A stretch of DNA of 64,000 nucleotides, taken from NCBI GenBank assembly GCA_015179125.1, contig WHVA01000094.1:1-64000 (forward strand). The letters run 5' to 3'. A program made the position numbers and the translations under genes. Of this stretch, positions 22,626 through 34,129 are shown in pieces; the stretch's first letter is position 1, and each line of letters starts with the position of its first letter. The stretch is from Gautieria morchelliformis (Eukaryota > Basidiomycota > Agaricomycetes > Gomphales > Gomphaceae). Below the pieces are notes generated by a model, which was not told where the DNA came from, did not search any database, and saw only the letters and a list, made by a program, of their open reading frames with translations.

Positions 22626-23276
22626 TAGGGATGCTGTTGGGATTTTCATGGAGAGAGGACATGGGGGCATGAAGCACAACCGACATGGTAGTGCATGGTT
22701 ACAAACGGATGGAGTAAATACATGTAAACTACATGTACCTGTAAGCCACGGCTTGGTCACATGCGACTCGGCACTGCTCACAATCCAGAAATATCAACAG
22801 ATGCACACTGTGCCATACACCCACTGCTGTACGGTGCCGTATTATGGCCACAGCACCCGTACCATCAAGGGTCTGTGTGCTGTGCTGATGGTACGGTATA
22901 GGGTATGGTTTGACACTGTGTGATACCATACAAATACGGCCGTGTACAGTACGTATACGGCATGCATCGGTAAATGCCGAAAGCCTGTTAGCTGAGCCAA
23001 AAACACATCACCTGACAGGTGCTACTGCTGGCCACATACATCGGGCCTGCCTAATTAGTCTGCATAGGCTGACATAAAGTGCAGCTACCTGTGTAGGCTG
23101 CATAGGCGAACATACTAATGCCATGCAATGTCATAGTCTACGCAGATCAGTCACTAACCGATCCTCCAATAGCGTGACCATATAATATTGCCGTCAACCA
23201 TAATACAGCTGGTACGGTACCCGTACTGTACCATCAGAGGGTGAGGTACTGATCATACAGACGGTGAGCATCCCTA
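22626..23276. mobile_element. hAT-type MITE with 8-bp target duplication
   Basis: 651 bp starting TAGGGATGCT and ending AGCATCCCTA, so the termini are inverted. The flanks are CACCCTGC (22618-22625) and CGCCCTGC (23277-23284), an 8-bp target duplication with one mismatch, as made by hAT transposases. The inside has no coding potential but is rich in copies of TACGGTAC-like palindromic words, which look like subterminal transposase-binding motifs. An 80-bp internal stretch resembles 12163-12240. Non-autonomous; no hAT transposase is present in the window. Confidence 0.7.
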
Positions 23277-23284
23277 CGCCCTGC

Positions 23285-23640
23285 TTGTCGATGCATCATT
23301 CGACATTGGGTCCAGGTCTGGCTGGGGTTTTGGTAGATAGGTGTGTAATTAGGAGAAATAAGGGGTAAGGATGAGATGGGAGTGTGTCTACTTAAGGTAT
23401 TACAAGGAAAGTTTTAGAACTGATTAAGCACCCTGCCGGTGGTGGTGGTCGGAGTGCAAAAGCCGTTCCTCCGACGGAGTCACCTGCTGCTCCTATCTTG
23501 GAGGGTAGACAGCTCGGATGGGCCACCTGGGACTGCATACACCTCGCGCTGGGTTGGTGTGGTGGGGAAATGGGCTCATAAGCTGAGAGATCGAGGGCTG
23601 TGCACCAACAGGAGTGATACTTGTAGCGGTTATGCACAGT
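23285..23640. other. No gene seen
   Basis: Sequence between the MITE and the copia LTR region; part may belong to the copia 3' LTR, whose outer end I could not fix. Confidence 0.35.
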
Positions 23641-24905
23641 AGCTATAGACGGACAAGCTCAGTGAATGGGGAGTTCACTGAGTGTATACTATTACTGTAC
23701 CTATAGACAGACAAGCTACAAGACATGTGAGCAAGGTCTGCCTAGTTCTAGAGAAGGGTATATGCACCTCAGTGAATGGGAAGTTCACTGAGGTGCATGT
23801 AGCTACTTGTCCGTATCATATACTACCTCGGTCATATATGACCAAGGCTATTATGGTCTTTGTTGCTGGTTGTCCGGTGCGTCCGACACACCGGCTGCGT
23901 TCCCGCTTACTCATCCCAACACTCCCCCTTAAGCCGAACACAGGCCAAGCAGTGTACTCAGGTGCTGGACCCTGTGTTGAGGCATCGCCTTCGTGAAAAT
24001 ATCAGCAGCCATGTCATCCATTGGAACATAGTCAACGTGTATGAGTCCCTGTTTGACAGCCTGGCATATGAAGTGAAACCGTATGTCTATGTGCTTTGTA
24101 TGCAGATGGTACTCATCATTCTTGGTGATAGATATAGCGGAAACTTTGTCGAGGTGGATGGTGATGGGTTGCCTGAGCGGTCGCATGATTTCAGCGAGGA
24201 ACATCCAGATCCAGAGGGCTTCCTTTGCAGCATGATTTGCTGTGATATATTCAGCCTCAGTCATTGACAACGCAACGATGGGCTGTTTTTTCAAACTCCA
24301 GGAGACAGCACCTCCGTCAATGGTAAATATATACCCGGATATGGAGTGCTGGTGCTCCTGTGAGGCCCAGTCAGTGTCAGAGAAGGCCTCCAGGCCTCCA
24401 TGCAATGTGCTGATGGTAAGGCACATGTCTTTCATTCCCTTAAGGTAATGAAAGACCCTTTGGCAGCCTCCCAGTGTCGCCTTCCTGGGTTCTGCATGAA
24501 CTGCGCCAGGAAGGACATAGCAAAGGAGATGTCCGGGCGGGTGCCCAGTGCTGCATACATCAGAGAGCCAATGGCCTCTCGATATGGTATGCTGCGCATG
24601 TCCTCAAATTGACGAGGGGTGGACGGGGATTGGGATAATGACAGCCAGTGGTGGGGGTTGAGTGGCATGCTCAGCGGGTTTGCATTCTGTAGGTAAAATC
24701 TCGCGAGGATTTTGTCAATGTACACTCGTTGAGACAGCAAGATCATGCGTAGCTTGCGGTCTCGCACTACCTCGATCCCTAGCAGCCAATGCAGGTCTCC
24801 AAGGTCTTTGATCTTGAGCACAGTGCATAACTCGACAAAACTATTAAAATTTGGGTGATGGGGCAGTGCTTGTGGACGTTTGTGAGGGCATTTCTCTGAT
24901 TGACT
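23641..24905 (-). mobile_element. Ty1/copia retrotransposon fossil, RT end, RNase H and 3' LTR
   Basis: On the minus strand, 24432-24860 encodes the C-terminal part of a copia reverse transcriptase (LGDLHWLLGIEV, YREAIGSLMYAALGTRPDIS) and 23929-24435 its RNase H (SDTDWASQEHQHSISGYIF, ALSMTEAEYITAN, KHIDIRFHF). A polypurine tract AAGGGGGAG at 23923-23931 is followed by TGTTGGG, the start of the 3' LTR, which runs leftwards to at least about 23660. Gag, integrase and the RT N-terminus are absent here. Broken. Confidence 0.85.
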
Positions 24906-24931
24906 CTTTCTTCTTCTTCTCATTGCTAGCA

Positions 24932-25182
24932 GGTTGGCCACGATAATTGGGTGTGGGCCTGATTTTCCACCCGCGTGGAAAATACCTTCTCTCTGCCGCC
25001 GATGACCACACTGTCTGCATATGGGATCTCAAGACAGGACGGTGTGTGAAGAAGATTGAAGCACATGAGCAGTTTGTCACATCGATCGTATGGGGAAGGC
25101 AGGTTGTCACGGGCGCAGATGGGCAGCAGGAGGCAGTGGAACGGCCGATCAACGTTATGCCCACGGCCAGTTCTGATAAAGT
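24932..25182 (+). pseudogene. Captured exon of a LIS1/PAC1-like WD40 gene
   Basis: One exon with intron borders still attached: a TTGCTAGCAG acceptor on the left and a GTGAGT donor on the right. It encodes GHDNWV, then after a 1-nt deletion FHPRGKYLLSAADDHTVCIW and CVKKIEAHEQFVTSIVWG, matching the late WD repeats of LIS1/PAC1, the dynein regulator in nuclear migration. No other exon of the gene is present; the last blade is cut. A genomic (intron-bearing) fragment of one exon sitting between a copia remnant and a CACTA element is best read as transduplication or rearrangement, not a working gene. Confidence 0.7.
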
Positions 25183-25219
25183 GAGTGCTCGCTGCTGATC
25201 TCTTCCTATCGTGAATCAC

Positions 25220-28200
25220 AGGGCCGCGGACCCCAGGAGTCATAGCGACTATCAATGAAGAATTGGACTCATCTATCCTCATCAATATTAGTGTGTCTCT
25301 AGTCTGCATGCAGGAACACAATACCTTGTCAAGTCAGCCCAGGCATCCTGCCGAATAGGGACTGTATCTAGCATTTCGAACCATGCAATCTCGGCAAAAA
25401 TCCTGGGGGCCCTTGTCAACTGGCTATGTTCGAACAGGCTTACGATCTCTCCATACTTCCATTCCTCCATCACATGGGCCTTCACAAGGGACAAGGATCA
25501 GGTAGTAGCGGCTGCATCCCTGGACAAGGCCATGAAACACCGCCCGGTCCTGATAACATACATGTAATAGTTGGCTGCTGGTGACAAATAGCTAGCGTTC
25601 CGTGGGGCGGCATGATCCAGGGCGAGATAAATATGTGGTCCGTTTTTGCCTGCTGCGACATTATTATAGTAAGCTGCAAGTGCCTGGTGTGAAGACTTAG
25701 GAAGAAAGTGCTTGTTCTTTATCAGAGGGCCGCGAATCACTCCCGATGTATGTGTCGCTATGCGTGGGCACTAGTGTGAGATCAAATCCAAATATGAATT
25801 ATGTACTCACAATCATCCAATGCATCCTGGTGTGCCAAGGCAATGGCCTCTACGGTCCCTCGTGGGTCAGTCGATCCTCTGAGCAAGTGTTGAGCAATGA
25901 GTGACTCGTCACTCATTGTGGGGCTTGTGGATATGAGATGCATCTATAAAGATGACAGAGATGGCCAATGACTAGGTTCTTAAGTGCAACTCACGGTTTC
26001 CTGCAGTTGGACGTCCCGACACCATTCACGAACCATGCTGACCTCCAGTTGTCCACCACCCCGATTGTTTGACTTAAAATTCTTCAGGAGTTTATTAAGC
26101 TGTTCTCCCAGAAAACACCAGAACCCATAAACAGGGCCGTAGTCGTATATCTGCGCAGGCAAGTGCACAACATACTGATGGTTCGGCTTCATCTTCTTGA
26201 TACCATAAACCTGCTCACTCCATTGTTTCAGTGTTAGCGTTTTTTGGATTCATGTCGCATGCACGGATTTATACTCCAAAAGATACTCACTCATTAGCAC
26301 TTCAGCCCGTCGAACCTCTGCATCCGTTAGTTCGTATTGTGTATAGATTTTTGTAGCAGTGGCAAGCTTGAGGAAGATTTGGTCTTCCCCCAGTAACATG
26401 CGCGGCGAGGGCTTCTTGGGAGGCTCAACGATTTTGCATGATTTCCTGGTGGCACTCTGACCTGGATGGTCGTCAAACTGGCTTTGATGAGTCATACTTC
26501 CAGTTTCGCCACCATCCCATATTGGTTGAGTCGCCATTTGAGATTTGAACCGAGCCCGATATCTTGCACCGTGCTTCCTTTCCCATTCTTTCATCTGTTG
26601 CGTGAAGGAGGCCATAGCTACATCATATTCCTTCTGGGATTTTGTGAGACACTCATCCCATACTAAGGGGATCTAGCAGATATTTCATGTAATTAGATCA
26701 CCAATACAATTAATATTATTGTGTTTGCAACTTACAATGATTGGTAAAAAAACAGTACTGAGCCCTTTGTATGTGTCGGCAGAAAGGCTTCCACCTGCCA
26801 GTTCGCCAACTTGCGTAGCTGGTCATCCCACAAAAGATGGCATGTCAAACTGTGAGAGAGGCTCAGCAGTGTACAGCTATCAGAGATAAGGTTGAGAGAC
26901 TTACACTGTCAATATAAGAATGAATGATACCAAGCTCCCGCTTGGTCTTGCCTGTATTCCCTCGAAGGGTATTGCTGGCTATCCATAGTGCATACCAATG
27001 GTTTTTGATGATGCCTGAGTACAAGTGACTAGTTTTTAAGCTGTGCAGAACATAATACCGATGAGACGCACCAATAAGTAAATCATGCATTGGATCTATG
27101 ATGGTCATGGTGATAGGATTGAAATACGGCAGTCTTGCAAGTTCATACTACCTCATGCCTTGTGCCTTGGAAAATGCCTTGCGAGCTGTGGGATCGTTAA
27201 GAGTGGCGTATTCATGGGCCAGATCAAGATGCTGTTGTAATTTGCGTTCTGGAAACCCTGTTTGCCAAACAATTGAGCTCAAAATGGCTGAGAACGCTGA
27301 GAACTACATGCCGTTCTTACCATTACACAAAGCCTCATCAGAGAAAATTTCCTCTTGAGTGACAACACACCGTGTACAGGGCAATATTGTATGGCCATGG
27401 TCTCCAAATCCACACATCTTGACAGCCACAGGGTGATCACATACGACTCCGATGCAGATAAATCGGATGAGTCGGCCTATTAGAGATAGCTCATTAACAA
27501 ACACATCAGCTAAATATATGAGACACATACCATTTGGGTATAGTGGTGTCTTGATAATGATCCCTCTCATGTACAACATGATGAGTTCTTCGACAATCCA
27601 CTTGAGATAGAATTGGAGTTCATCGGCTGTGGGCTCTTTTGGGCCAGCTGTCATAACAGGTATGAGCATGTTTTCCACATGTGACCTAGTCAAACATGTA
27701 AACATGGGATACAATGAAAGAAAAACACCATTTACTTGAGTTCTGGTGCCAGGTTCGCTATAGAAAATGAGACAACACCAGACGAGTGACTCGGCGATAG
27801 ATCCCCACGTCTGGCCTGGAACCTGAAAAGGCACAACGGTGATATTAGACAGGTTATATTAGCCCAAATTGAGATGATGAGTAATATGAGGACATACCAA
27901 TCTAAGCTACAAGTCCCTGCTAATCACAGCTCGGAATCATCTCAATCACCAAAATATAGGTTGCCATCGGAATCACGAATCGTCTTCCACACGTTGCCAT
28001 CCCAGATTGCACAGTATTTGGATCCCTCTCTAGGGTGCAGACGCCAAGCATCGACCTGTTCTTCCATTCCAGGGTGAGATAGGAATTCGGCGAGGAGGTC
28101 ATAAAGTGATACAAATGGCGCTATGACCTTGTGTTTGGGAGACCTTTTGAAAGGGCGGCGGCTGGTGGCCTCGGTGTGATAGTAGGTCTCAGAGATACCG

Positions 28201-29240
28201 GCATATAAAATGGAATTGCAGGCCCGGCATTTTCCCTGCTCATCAAGGATGGGATTCAGTAGAGGTGGACCACAAACTGACCGACAACTAGGGCAAATAA
28301 CCAATAGGGTTATTTGATCATGGAACCCCAAACGTGTCATCGTTGTGCCTAAGGTCACCAGCATGGCATCATCGTGCGGTATGAGATTCAATGCAACAAA
28401 TAGAGTTCGCAGACACCAGAGGAGGACTGCACACTCCCTGAACGACAGGTGGTGCCTGGTGTGCAGGAATGAGACCAAAATAAGGATGGAACGAACGAAC
28501 CACTGGGGGTGAGATTCGACATATTTTTCCAAGTTTGTGATGGGCACATCCGGCATTGGCAAGGCCTGTGTAGTGTTGATATTTTGGTGATCTGGTTGAT
28601 GGGAGGACAGCTCAGACATCGCACGAGCACGTGGTGACATACTACCATCACTCGTGTCATCGCTGTCTGTTGGAGGGCTGTGTGAGGGCTCGAATGGATC
28701 CACGTCATAAGCCCAGATGTTCTCAATCTCATCGCCCATCATTTCATTATGTTCTTCATCGGCGTGGTCCAGGCTGTCAGGGTCATTGGCAATCTGGACA
28801 TCCGGAATCATGGTCATCGGGGATGTCCCGATATCTGATTCATGGACCGAGTGCTGTGTAAGTATGACGCACATATATTGTCAACAGGCTGAGACAGAGA
28901 AACATACATACTTAATAACATGGCACTTACATGTACATTGTCACCATGGTCGTCGTCTACTTGCATCATCACGTCAACGTCGTGATCGAGCTGTGATGGT
29001 CCAGCCATTGCATTCTGTGGCCAGAACATTGGTTCACCTCGATTGGATGGCTGGCGGGAGGAACCCGTGTGTATCTGCTGATTAATTGTCGATGCACCAC
29101 CACACGATTGGTTGCGACGCTTGCCCTTAACTGAGTCGGGAGAGAAGTTGGCGGCCCTGGTAAGGGCTGCCTGGGCTTCATGCGTACGTCGTTGCTGCAA
29201 GGTGATCATTCAGCCAGGAGGTGCATGCTGTTCCGGGCTT
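25220..29240 (-). mobile_element. Plavaka-type CACTA transposase gene, interrupted and partly decayed
   Basis: Minus strand, read right to left. N-terminal acidic/Pro-rich region (28870-28600), a PQWFVRSILILVSFLHTRH block, a zinc-like CPSCRSVCGPP...CRACNSILY (about 28200-28290), GNVWKTIRDSDGNLYFGD at 27950, then TAGPKEPTADELQFYLKWIV and CDHPVAVKMCGFGDHGH (27400-27650), IDPMHDLLIG (27090), HYVVHLPAQ-like and DYGPVYGFWCFLGEQLNK (26110), and the C-terminal WKYGEIVSLFEHSQ (25460). These are the ordered signatures of the agaricomycete Plavaka/Tnp2-like CACTA transposases. Exons are separated by short introns; several frames break, so it is probably dead. Terminal CACTA repeats were not found. A solo LTR sits just upstream of the coding start region. 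Confidence 0.8.
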
Positions 29241-29384
29241 TCTTTGCAGCTCAGGCATGTACACAAGACGAGTCGTCGGTCAGCTTGCCTCTAACATGCA
29301 TTTGCGAGTTAGAAGGCGAACCAGACTTAATACACATAAGAATTACTTACCACTCTCTCCGAGGCTGCGGCCTTGCGAGCTTGG

Positions 29385-30657
29385 TGTCAAGATTGGTTTT
29401 CAGGCATTAATATCGTGTATTAGTGAACACAGCGAATGCCCGAATAACTTGTGCGAATAAGTATGCCGTTCGGCGAATAGGTGAACCAATGAATGTTCAC
29501 AAGGTAAGAGGGTTTGCCTAAACAGGGCTCGCCCTATCTACAGTTGTAGCGAAATAGCCCGTGGCTCTTGATGATGTAATGTGCAAGGTCTCATGGAAGG
29601 GCTGTCTAAGTCTCGACAATCCCTTCACTGGCGAAGGTGCTCCTTCGGAGCCCTTCGCCAACAGCACAGAAAATGGTTCGAAGGCTAAGGTAACGAAGAT
29701 GAAGTATGGGAACTCACCAGTGATGCCTAAGTCCTCTGCTAGTCGAAGATGGAAATCTCCAAGAGAAGGCTTAAGATGATGACCATGGCGAGGTCAAAGC
29801 TGCACAAGATGAATGACGTATGATAATTGAACTGGGGAATATACATGCGAATGTAAACTACTTATATTGAATGCTCGTAAGGTGTCAGCGAATAGGAAAG
29901 AGGCCATCACGAGTCAGGGTTGGATAGGGGTGCGCAGTCATGATACAACATAGATGAAATAAACATACAATAGAGTGAGAGAAGAGGGAGAACATGAAAC
30001 GACGGAGGGTGAAGGTGGCGAAGACACCTGTGTATGAAATCATGTCTTGGGGCCCGCATATACACTGCCCTGCACGGGTTCTTCATCTACTGGGTTGATC
30101 CCACACGACCCACGGTAGGACGTCCCGCGAACGCACCCTGCTCATATGAACACCAAAAGGGGGTTGGATCGAGAAGCTGATGGAGTTACTGACGAGCCAT
30201 TATGCCGGATAGGGATGTCAATCGTGATTTGATTGTGTGCCTGCTGGCGAATGATGTGAGCAGCGAATGGTCGTTCGGCGAAATACGAGGAAGGGTGAAC
30301 AGAGGTGCATAGAGGAGGACAGGTTGAGGTGGAGGGTGAAGCCGAGCGAACACTGGGGAGGAGTAGCAAAAGGGGAAATGGGGGTAACAAGTTGCAGGAA
30401 ATACACAGGTCATGACAATCCAATTACCAGAACACCATCGGAAGAGGGTCGCGCAGAGGAGGTGGTAGACCCAGCGATGACTGCCGAGTCAGTCCCAAGA
30501 CGTCGATCGTGCGTTTGACGGCGTGGCTGTGGTAATTGGCACGAACAGCAAGAATTGGTTGCCGAACATGACAATGGCGATTGGAACGAACACGAAGGTG
30601 GAGTGAGAAAATAGGAAAACTGAGCTTCTGAGTATGGGAAATAAACGCATCATGACA
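29385..30657 (+). mobile_element. Solo LTR (TGTCA...TGACA family, copy 3) in the 5' region of the Plavaka gene
   Basis: Starts TGTCAAGATTGG and ends CATCATGACA, flanked by CTTGG at 29380-29384 and 30658-30662. It is about 290 bp longer than copy 2 because it has two LTR-like ends: an inner TCATGACA at 30417 and the outer one at 30657, the outer 240 bp being a diverged, LTR-end-like segment. The sequence right of it (to about 30700) seems to continue the Plavaka 5' end. Confidence 0.7.
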
Positions 30658-30662
30658 CTTGG

Positions 30663-30879
30663 GACATATCACACCGGTGGTCGAGGGTGAGAGAGGAAGG
30701 TGTACACGCGTACATTGTACTCTTAATATTATGTAATGTCGGGATCCGAAAGGACTTAAGAATATTTTACCTCACTCAATCTCTAGTAATATTGGCGTGG
30801 TGTTACTTTTGGATGATTACACATGTTTGAAGCAATGGCCGGGTGCTCGAAGACCGATCGGTAATGAGCGCTGGGTTAC
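30663..30879. other. No gene seen; probably 5' end of the Plavaka element
   Basis: Short spacer between copy 3 of the LTR and the left arm of the large inverted repeat. Confidence 0.35.
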
Positions 30880-32110
30880 ACCCGTTTGCAGTACCTAAGG
30901 CGCGCATCGGATTTGCTTCCGTTTTAGCGCGCAAACTTTGAACAACGATATCTTGCTTGATATCACTCCGATTCGCTTGGAATTTCATATCTGAAGCTAT
31001 GTGGACCATAGCTAGGGCATAGAACTAAAAAATCCAAATAAAACAAGCATTTTTTATTTTGCATTTTGGGTGCTGAGGGGGGAACAATGTCAAGCTTAGC
31101 TTACTGTATGTAGTTCAATGCAGGTTTTAATTTTGTTTGCTACTTTGTACTAATGGTGAGAACCCACTACAGGAGAATCTCCAGAAGAGGGTGTCATAGG
31201 ATTGGAGAGGAAGGGCTTAGCTTCTTCTGACGTTGGATCAGTGAGATCTGACGGTAGGCGTTCATTCTCGATGTCGGATTTCCTCCTGTGTAGCATAAGC
31301 CCCGAAAATCTGAGGGATCATATAACGTGGAACATATGTGTCATCAAAGTTCGTAATAGCATCTTTGATCCCTTCCGCACCGAGTGCCAATGCACCATAA
31401 GGCAACTTCGCCGATCCTGACATGTTCTTGAGCTCGGAAACCGCGGGGCGCACGCATATGCGGTGGGGTGAGGGGCGCGGAGGTGCTGGGGTGGGCGAGC
31501 TGGTGTAGGAGGACGGGGTGGTGGGGGAGTGGGCGGCGGCGGGTGCGGGTGCAGGTGCAGGTGCAGGTGTGGGTGCAGGTACGGGTGCGGGTGCAAGTAC
31601 GGCTGCAGATGCAGGTGCAGGGACGGGTTGGGCGGCAACGCGAAGGACGCGGGGGTGGAGGTGGGCGAGCTGGTGTAGGAGGACAGGGTGGTGGGGAAGC
31701 GGGCGGCGGCGGGTGCGGTGCGGGTGCGGGTGCAGGTGCGGGTGCGGGTGCAGGTACGGGCACAGGTGCAGGTGCGGGCGCAGGTACGGGTGCAGATGCA
31801 GGTGCAGGTGCGGGTGTGGGTGCGGGGGTGCGGGTGCAGGGACTGGTTGGGCGGCGACGCGAAGGACGCGGGGGCGGAGGTGGGCGAGCTGGTGTAGGAG
31901 GACGGGGTGGTGGGCAAGCGGGCGGTGGCGGGTGCGGTGCAGGTACGGGCACAGGTGCGGGGACAGGTTGGGCGATGACGCGAAGGACACGGGGGGCGCA
32001 CGCGTACGCGGTGGGGTGAGGGGTGCGGAGGTGCTGGGGTGGGCGAGCTGGTGCAGGAGGACGGGGTGGTGGGGAACAGGCGGCGGCGGGTGCGGGTGCA
32101 GGTACGCATG
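30880..32110. repeat. Left arm of a large inverted repeat (partner 39210-39984)
   Basis: The first 600 bp (30880-31500) match the reverse complement of 39390-39984 with few changes, including the words CTTGATATCACTCCGATTCG and GGGTGCTGAGGGGGGAACAA. Both arms carry, on the strand facing outward, a frame encoding ELKNMSGSAKLPYGALALGA and a NFDDTYVPRYMIPQI segment preceded by Pro/Ala-rich sequence. About 7.1 kb of unique sequence lies between the arms. The two copies could be the long terminal inverted repeats of one large element or two independent insertions in opposite orientation. Confidence 0.65.
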
Positions 32111-32138
32111 CCCTGGGACACGAATGTGCCTGGGCCAT
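31262..32138 (-). CDS. Pro/Ala-rich low-complexity protein tail, unrecognised
   Basis: The minus strand has long overlapping open frames in all three phases (242, 294 and 264 codons), because the region is a hexamer-type tandem repeat lacking stop words. The one most likely real is the frame ending at 31262: it carries the segment shared with the right arm (SELKNMSGSAKLPYGALALG, DDTYVPRYMIPQIFGAYATQ) after PAPAPAP repeats. The 5' end is unclear. No domain recognised. Whether any frame is translated cannot be told from sequence. Confidence 0.3.
31500..32110. repeat. GC-rich minisatellite: four large units with internal GGTGCR hexamers
   Basis: A conserved block GGTGGGCGAGCTGGTGTAGG recurs at about 31490, 31660, 31880 and 32038, each followed by GGACGGGGTGGTGG-like sequence. 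Between the blocks run degenerate GGTGCG/GGTGCA hexamers, mainly 31544-31615 and 31725-31845. The right arm has only one such block (about 39340-39375), so the array has expanded or contracted since the arms separated. Confidence 0.75.
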
Positions 32139-32467
32139 GGCGCTCTGTGGGAGTCGAGTGGTCAGACACCCTGGTATGAGGAATACGGGCCGGGATACTC
32201 ACGGAAGTTGGCCACTGGGGTCATGGGGGAGTTGACAGGGAGCTGCTGGTACTTGACGGCGAGCCTGTGGAGCTAAGCGAAAAGGCGCGATTGAAGAACA
32301 GGGTCAGCGGATGCTTCGAAGCCCGGGGCAAGTTCATATGGAAGACGAGTGCCAAACCAAGAGAGGCTGAAGTGTCTGTGGTGCGTGGTGTTGTCGATGG
32401 TGCAGCGCAGCAAGCCGCCTATTATGAATCGGCATAACCTGACCACGTTCAACTTGCCTTACCAACA
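32111..32467. other. No gene seen; likely promoter region of the SAM-like protein gene
   Basis: 357 bp between the inverted-repeat arm and the start codon at 32468. No clear TATA box. An AACTTGCCTTACCAAC stretch directly precedes the ATG. Confidence 0.3.
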
Positions 32468-34129
32468 ATGGGAAATAACAAAAATAAAAGACAGCCCACC
32501 AAGTCAACACGAGCAACGAAAAAGGTCAAAGAACCTCCAGAGGAACTGTCACCTGATATAGCGGGAATTCAGGGAAAAGGTCAGTTTATATATAATGATG
32601 CTATTTCAAGCTCACCAGTTATTTAGAATCTGTTCAAACTACTAGCACTTTTCGACCGAAACATCAGGCGGCAAAAAAAGTAACTTTTGAAGACTTAGAA
32701 TCTGAGTCAGGGTCTTCATGTGAGGAAGAGACCCAGCCGGCTCAAAGTGCATCCGAGTCTGAAGCTGAGCCCAACGACCCTAATCGAGACTCAGAGTCTG
32801 AAGAGTTAGTAGAGGTGGCAGTTCCCAAACAGGTAAAGGATATTGATGAACCTGGTATGCCATCATATTTTTCATTTATCATTTGATGCTCATTTCACGG
32901 CCTAGTAATTATCTTGCGTGTTCCGGACGGCACTGAAGCCGAAGGGTTTGTTGAGCGTGTGAAGCTTCCTGCCAATGTCAGTTACAAGAAGGTCGAGGAA
33001 CGTATCTTCAAAGCGATAGGGTGCTATCAAACAGTGAAAAAGATGCCGCACCTAGCTTACCGGCTCAAAGGTGTGCGAGATAAACACCTTTCGAAACTGG
33101 CAAAAGAAGAGGACTGGGACAACCTCAAGGATGATGTGAAGGGCGCTCAGGCAAGGAAGAAAAAGGGCGACATGGTTCTGGATGAAAGTGTACGTGTGCG
33201 TGTGACTTCGCATGGCAGCCGCATCTGATATTATAAGAATTAGAGTACATTGCATCGCTTCACCATACACTTTCCAGGAAAAGGGACAAAACTGTGACAA
33301 ATGCAGCTGGCAGGGGCAAAAAGAAGAAAGCTCGTATTCAGGACTTGAACACCGATTCTGACACTGAAGGATCTGAGATCGAAGAGCATGGCCTACCGAC
33401 AAAACGGGAAAGAGATTTCATGGAGGCGTTGAAGGCAGAGTATTCAAACTGTGGCAAACCAGCATGTGCTTCAAAATTCTGCAAACTGAATAAGAATGTA
33501 GAGCACACGCATTTATCATGGTGCCAACTCCAGTCCTGGGTAACAGCCTTGGTGAGTACAACCTTTGCATTTATATGTATTACTCGCTGCTAATAATGCG
33601 AATTTAGGTTTCTAACATTCACGGGGTCACTCTGAAAGTTCCTCCAAACAACGCTCACTTCGAAGATTTCCATTATCACAAAGACTCCATTCAAAAAGAG
33701 AAGACCAATGAAGGGTCAACGGTGAACCTGCCCGGCGCTGCATTGGGTCTTCAAGGATCATTTCCTATGATGATGTTCCCACCAATTGACTATCGAATGT
33801 TTGCTCAGAACATGGTCTTGAACCGCCCTGTTACTCCAGTCAATCCTGACAAGAGACCAGAACAGTTGACCCCTGCGACTCCCCGTGACATCGCTTACCC
33901 AAGAATCGAACAGTTTCTTGACGATGTCCGTAATTGGCCTGAGGCTAGGGGGCAGAACATTGACGAATTCAAAGGTAAATTTGAAGCAAACAACGTTTAC
34001 TTCCTAAATGAACTGAAGGAGGTGACGGCTGATGTGCTCATGGCCAACATCAGGATGTCATGGGGTGATGCGAATTTCATCAAAGGAGTGGCTAGAAAGG
34101 CTATAAGGAAGCTTGCTAAGAAGGTGTGA
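32468..34129 (+). CDS. 483-aa acidic protein with Cys/His motif and SAM-like C-terminus
   Basis: Five exons give an exact frame: 32468-32579, 32627-32854, 32906-33189, 33246-33551 and 33608-34129 (1452 nt, 483 codons plus stop), all introns GT-AG and 47-56 nt. N-terminus is basic (MGNNKNKRQPTKSTRATKKV), then a Ser/Glu-rich acidic linker, a conserved block (LPANVSYKKVEERIFKAIGC), a second acidic stretch, a Cys/His cluster (CGKPACASKFCKLNKNVEH followed by HLSWC), and a C-terminal helical part with EQFLDDVRNWPEARG and WGDANFIKGVARKAIRKL that resembles a SAM-like bundle. Such Cys/His plus SAM-like proteins recur in agaricomycetes, often near repeats; function unknown, nucleic-acid or protein binding is a guess. 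It appears intact although surrounded by transposons. Confidence 0.75.

Noticed and set aside
22729-22929. Overlapping ORFs on both strands within the MITE
   Set aside because: They come from palindromic words, have no known motifs and lie in a non-autonomous element.
31318-32202. 294-codon minus-strand ORF and long plus-strand ORFs in the GC-rich repeat
   Set aside because: They are frame shadows of the hexamer repeat; only the frame that runs into the unique tail shared between arms is worth listing.
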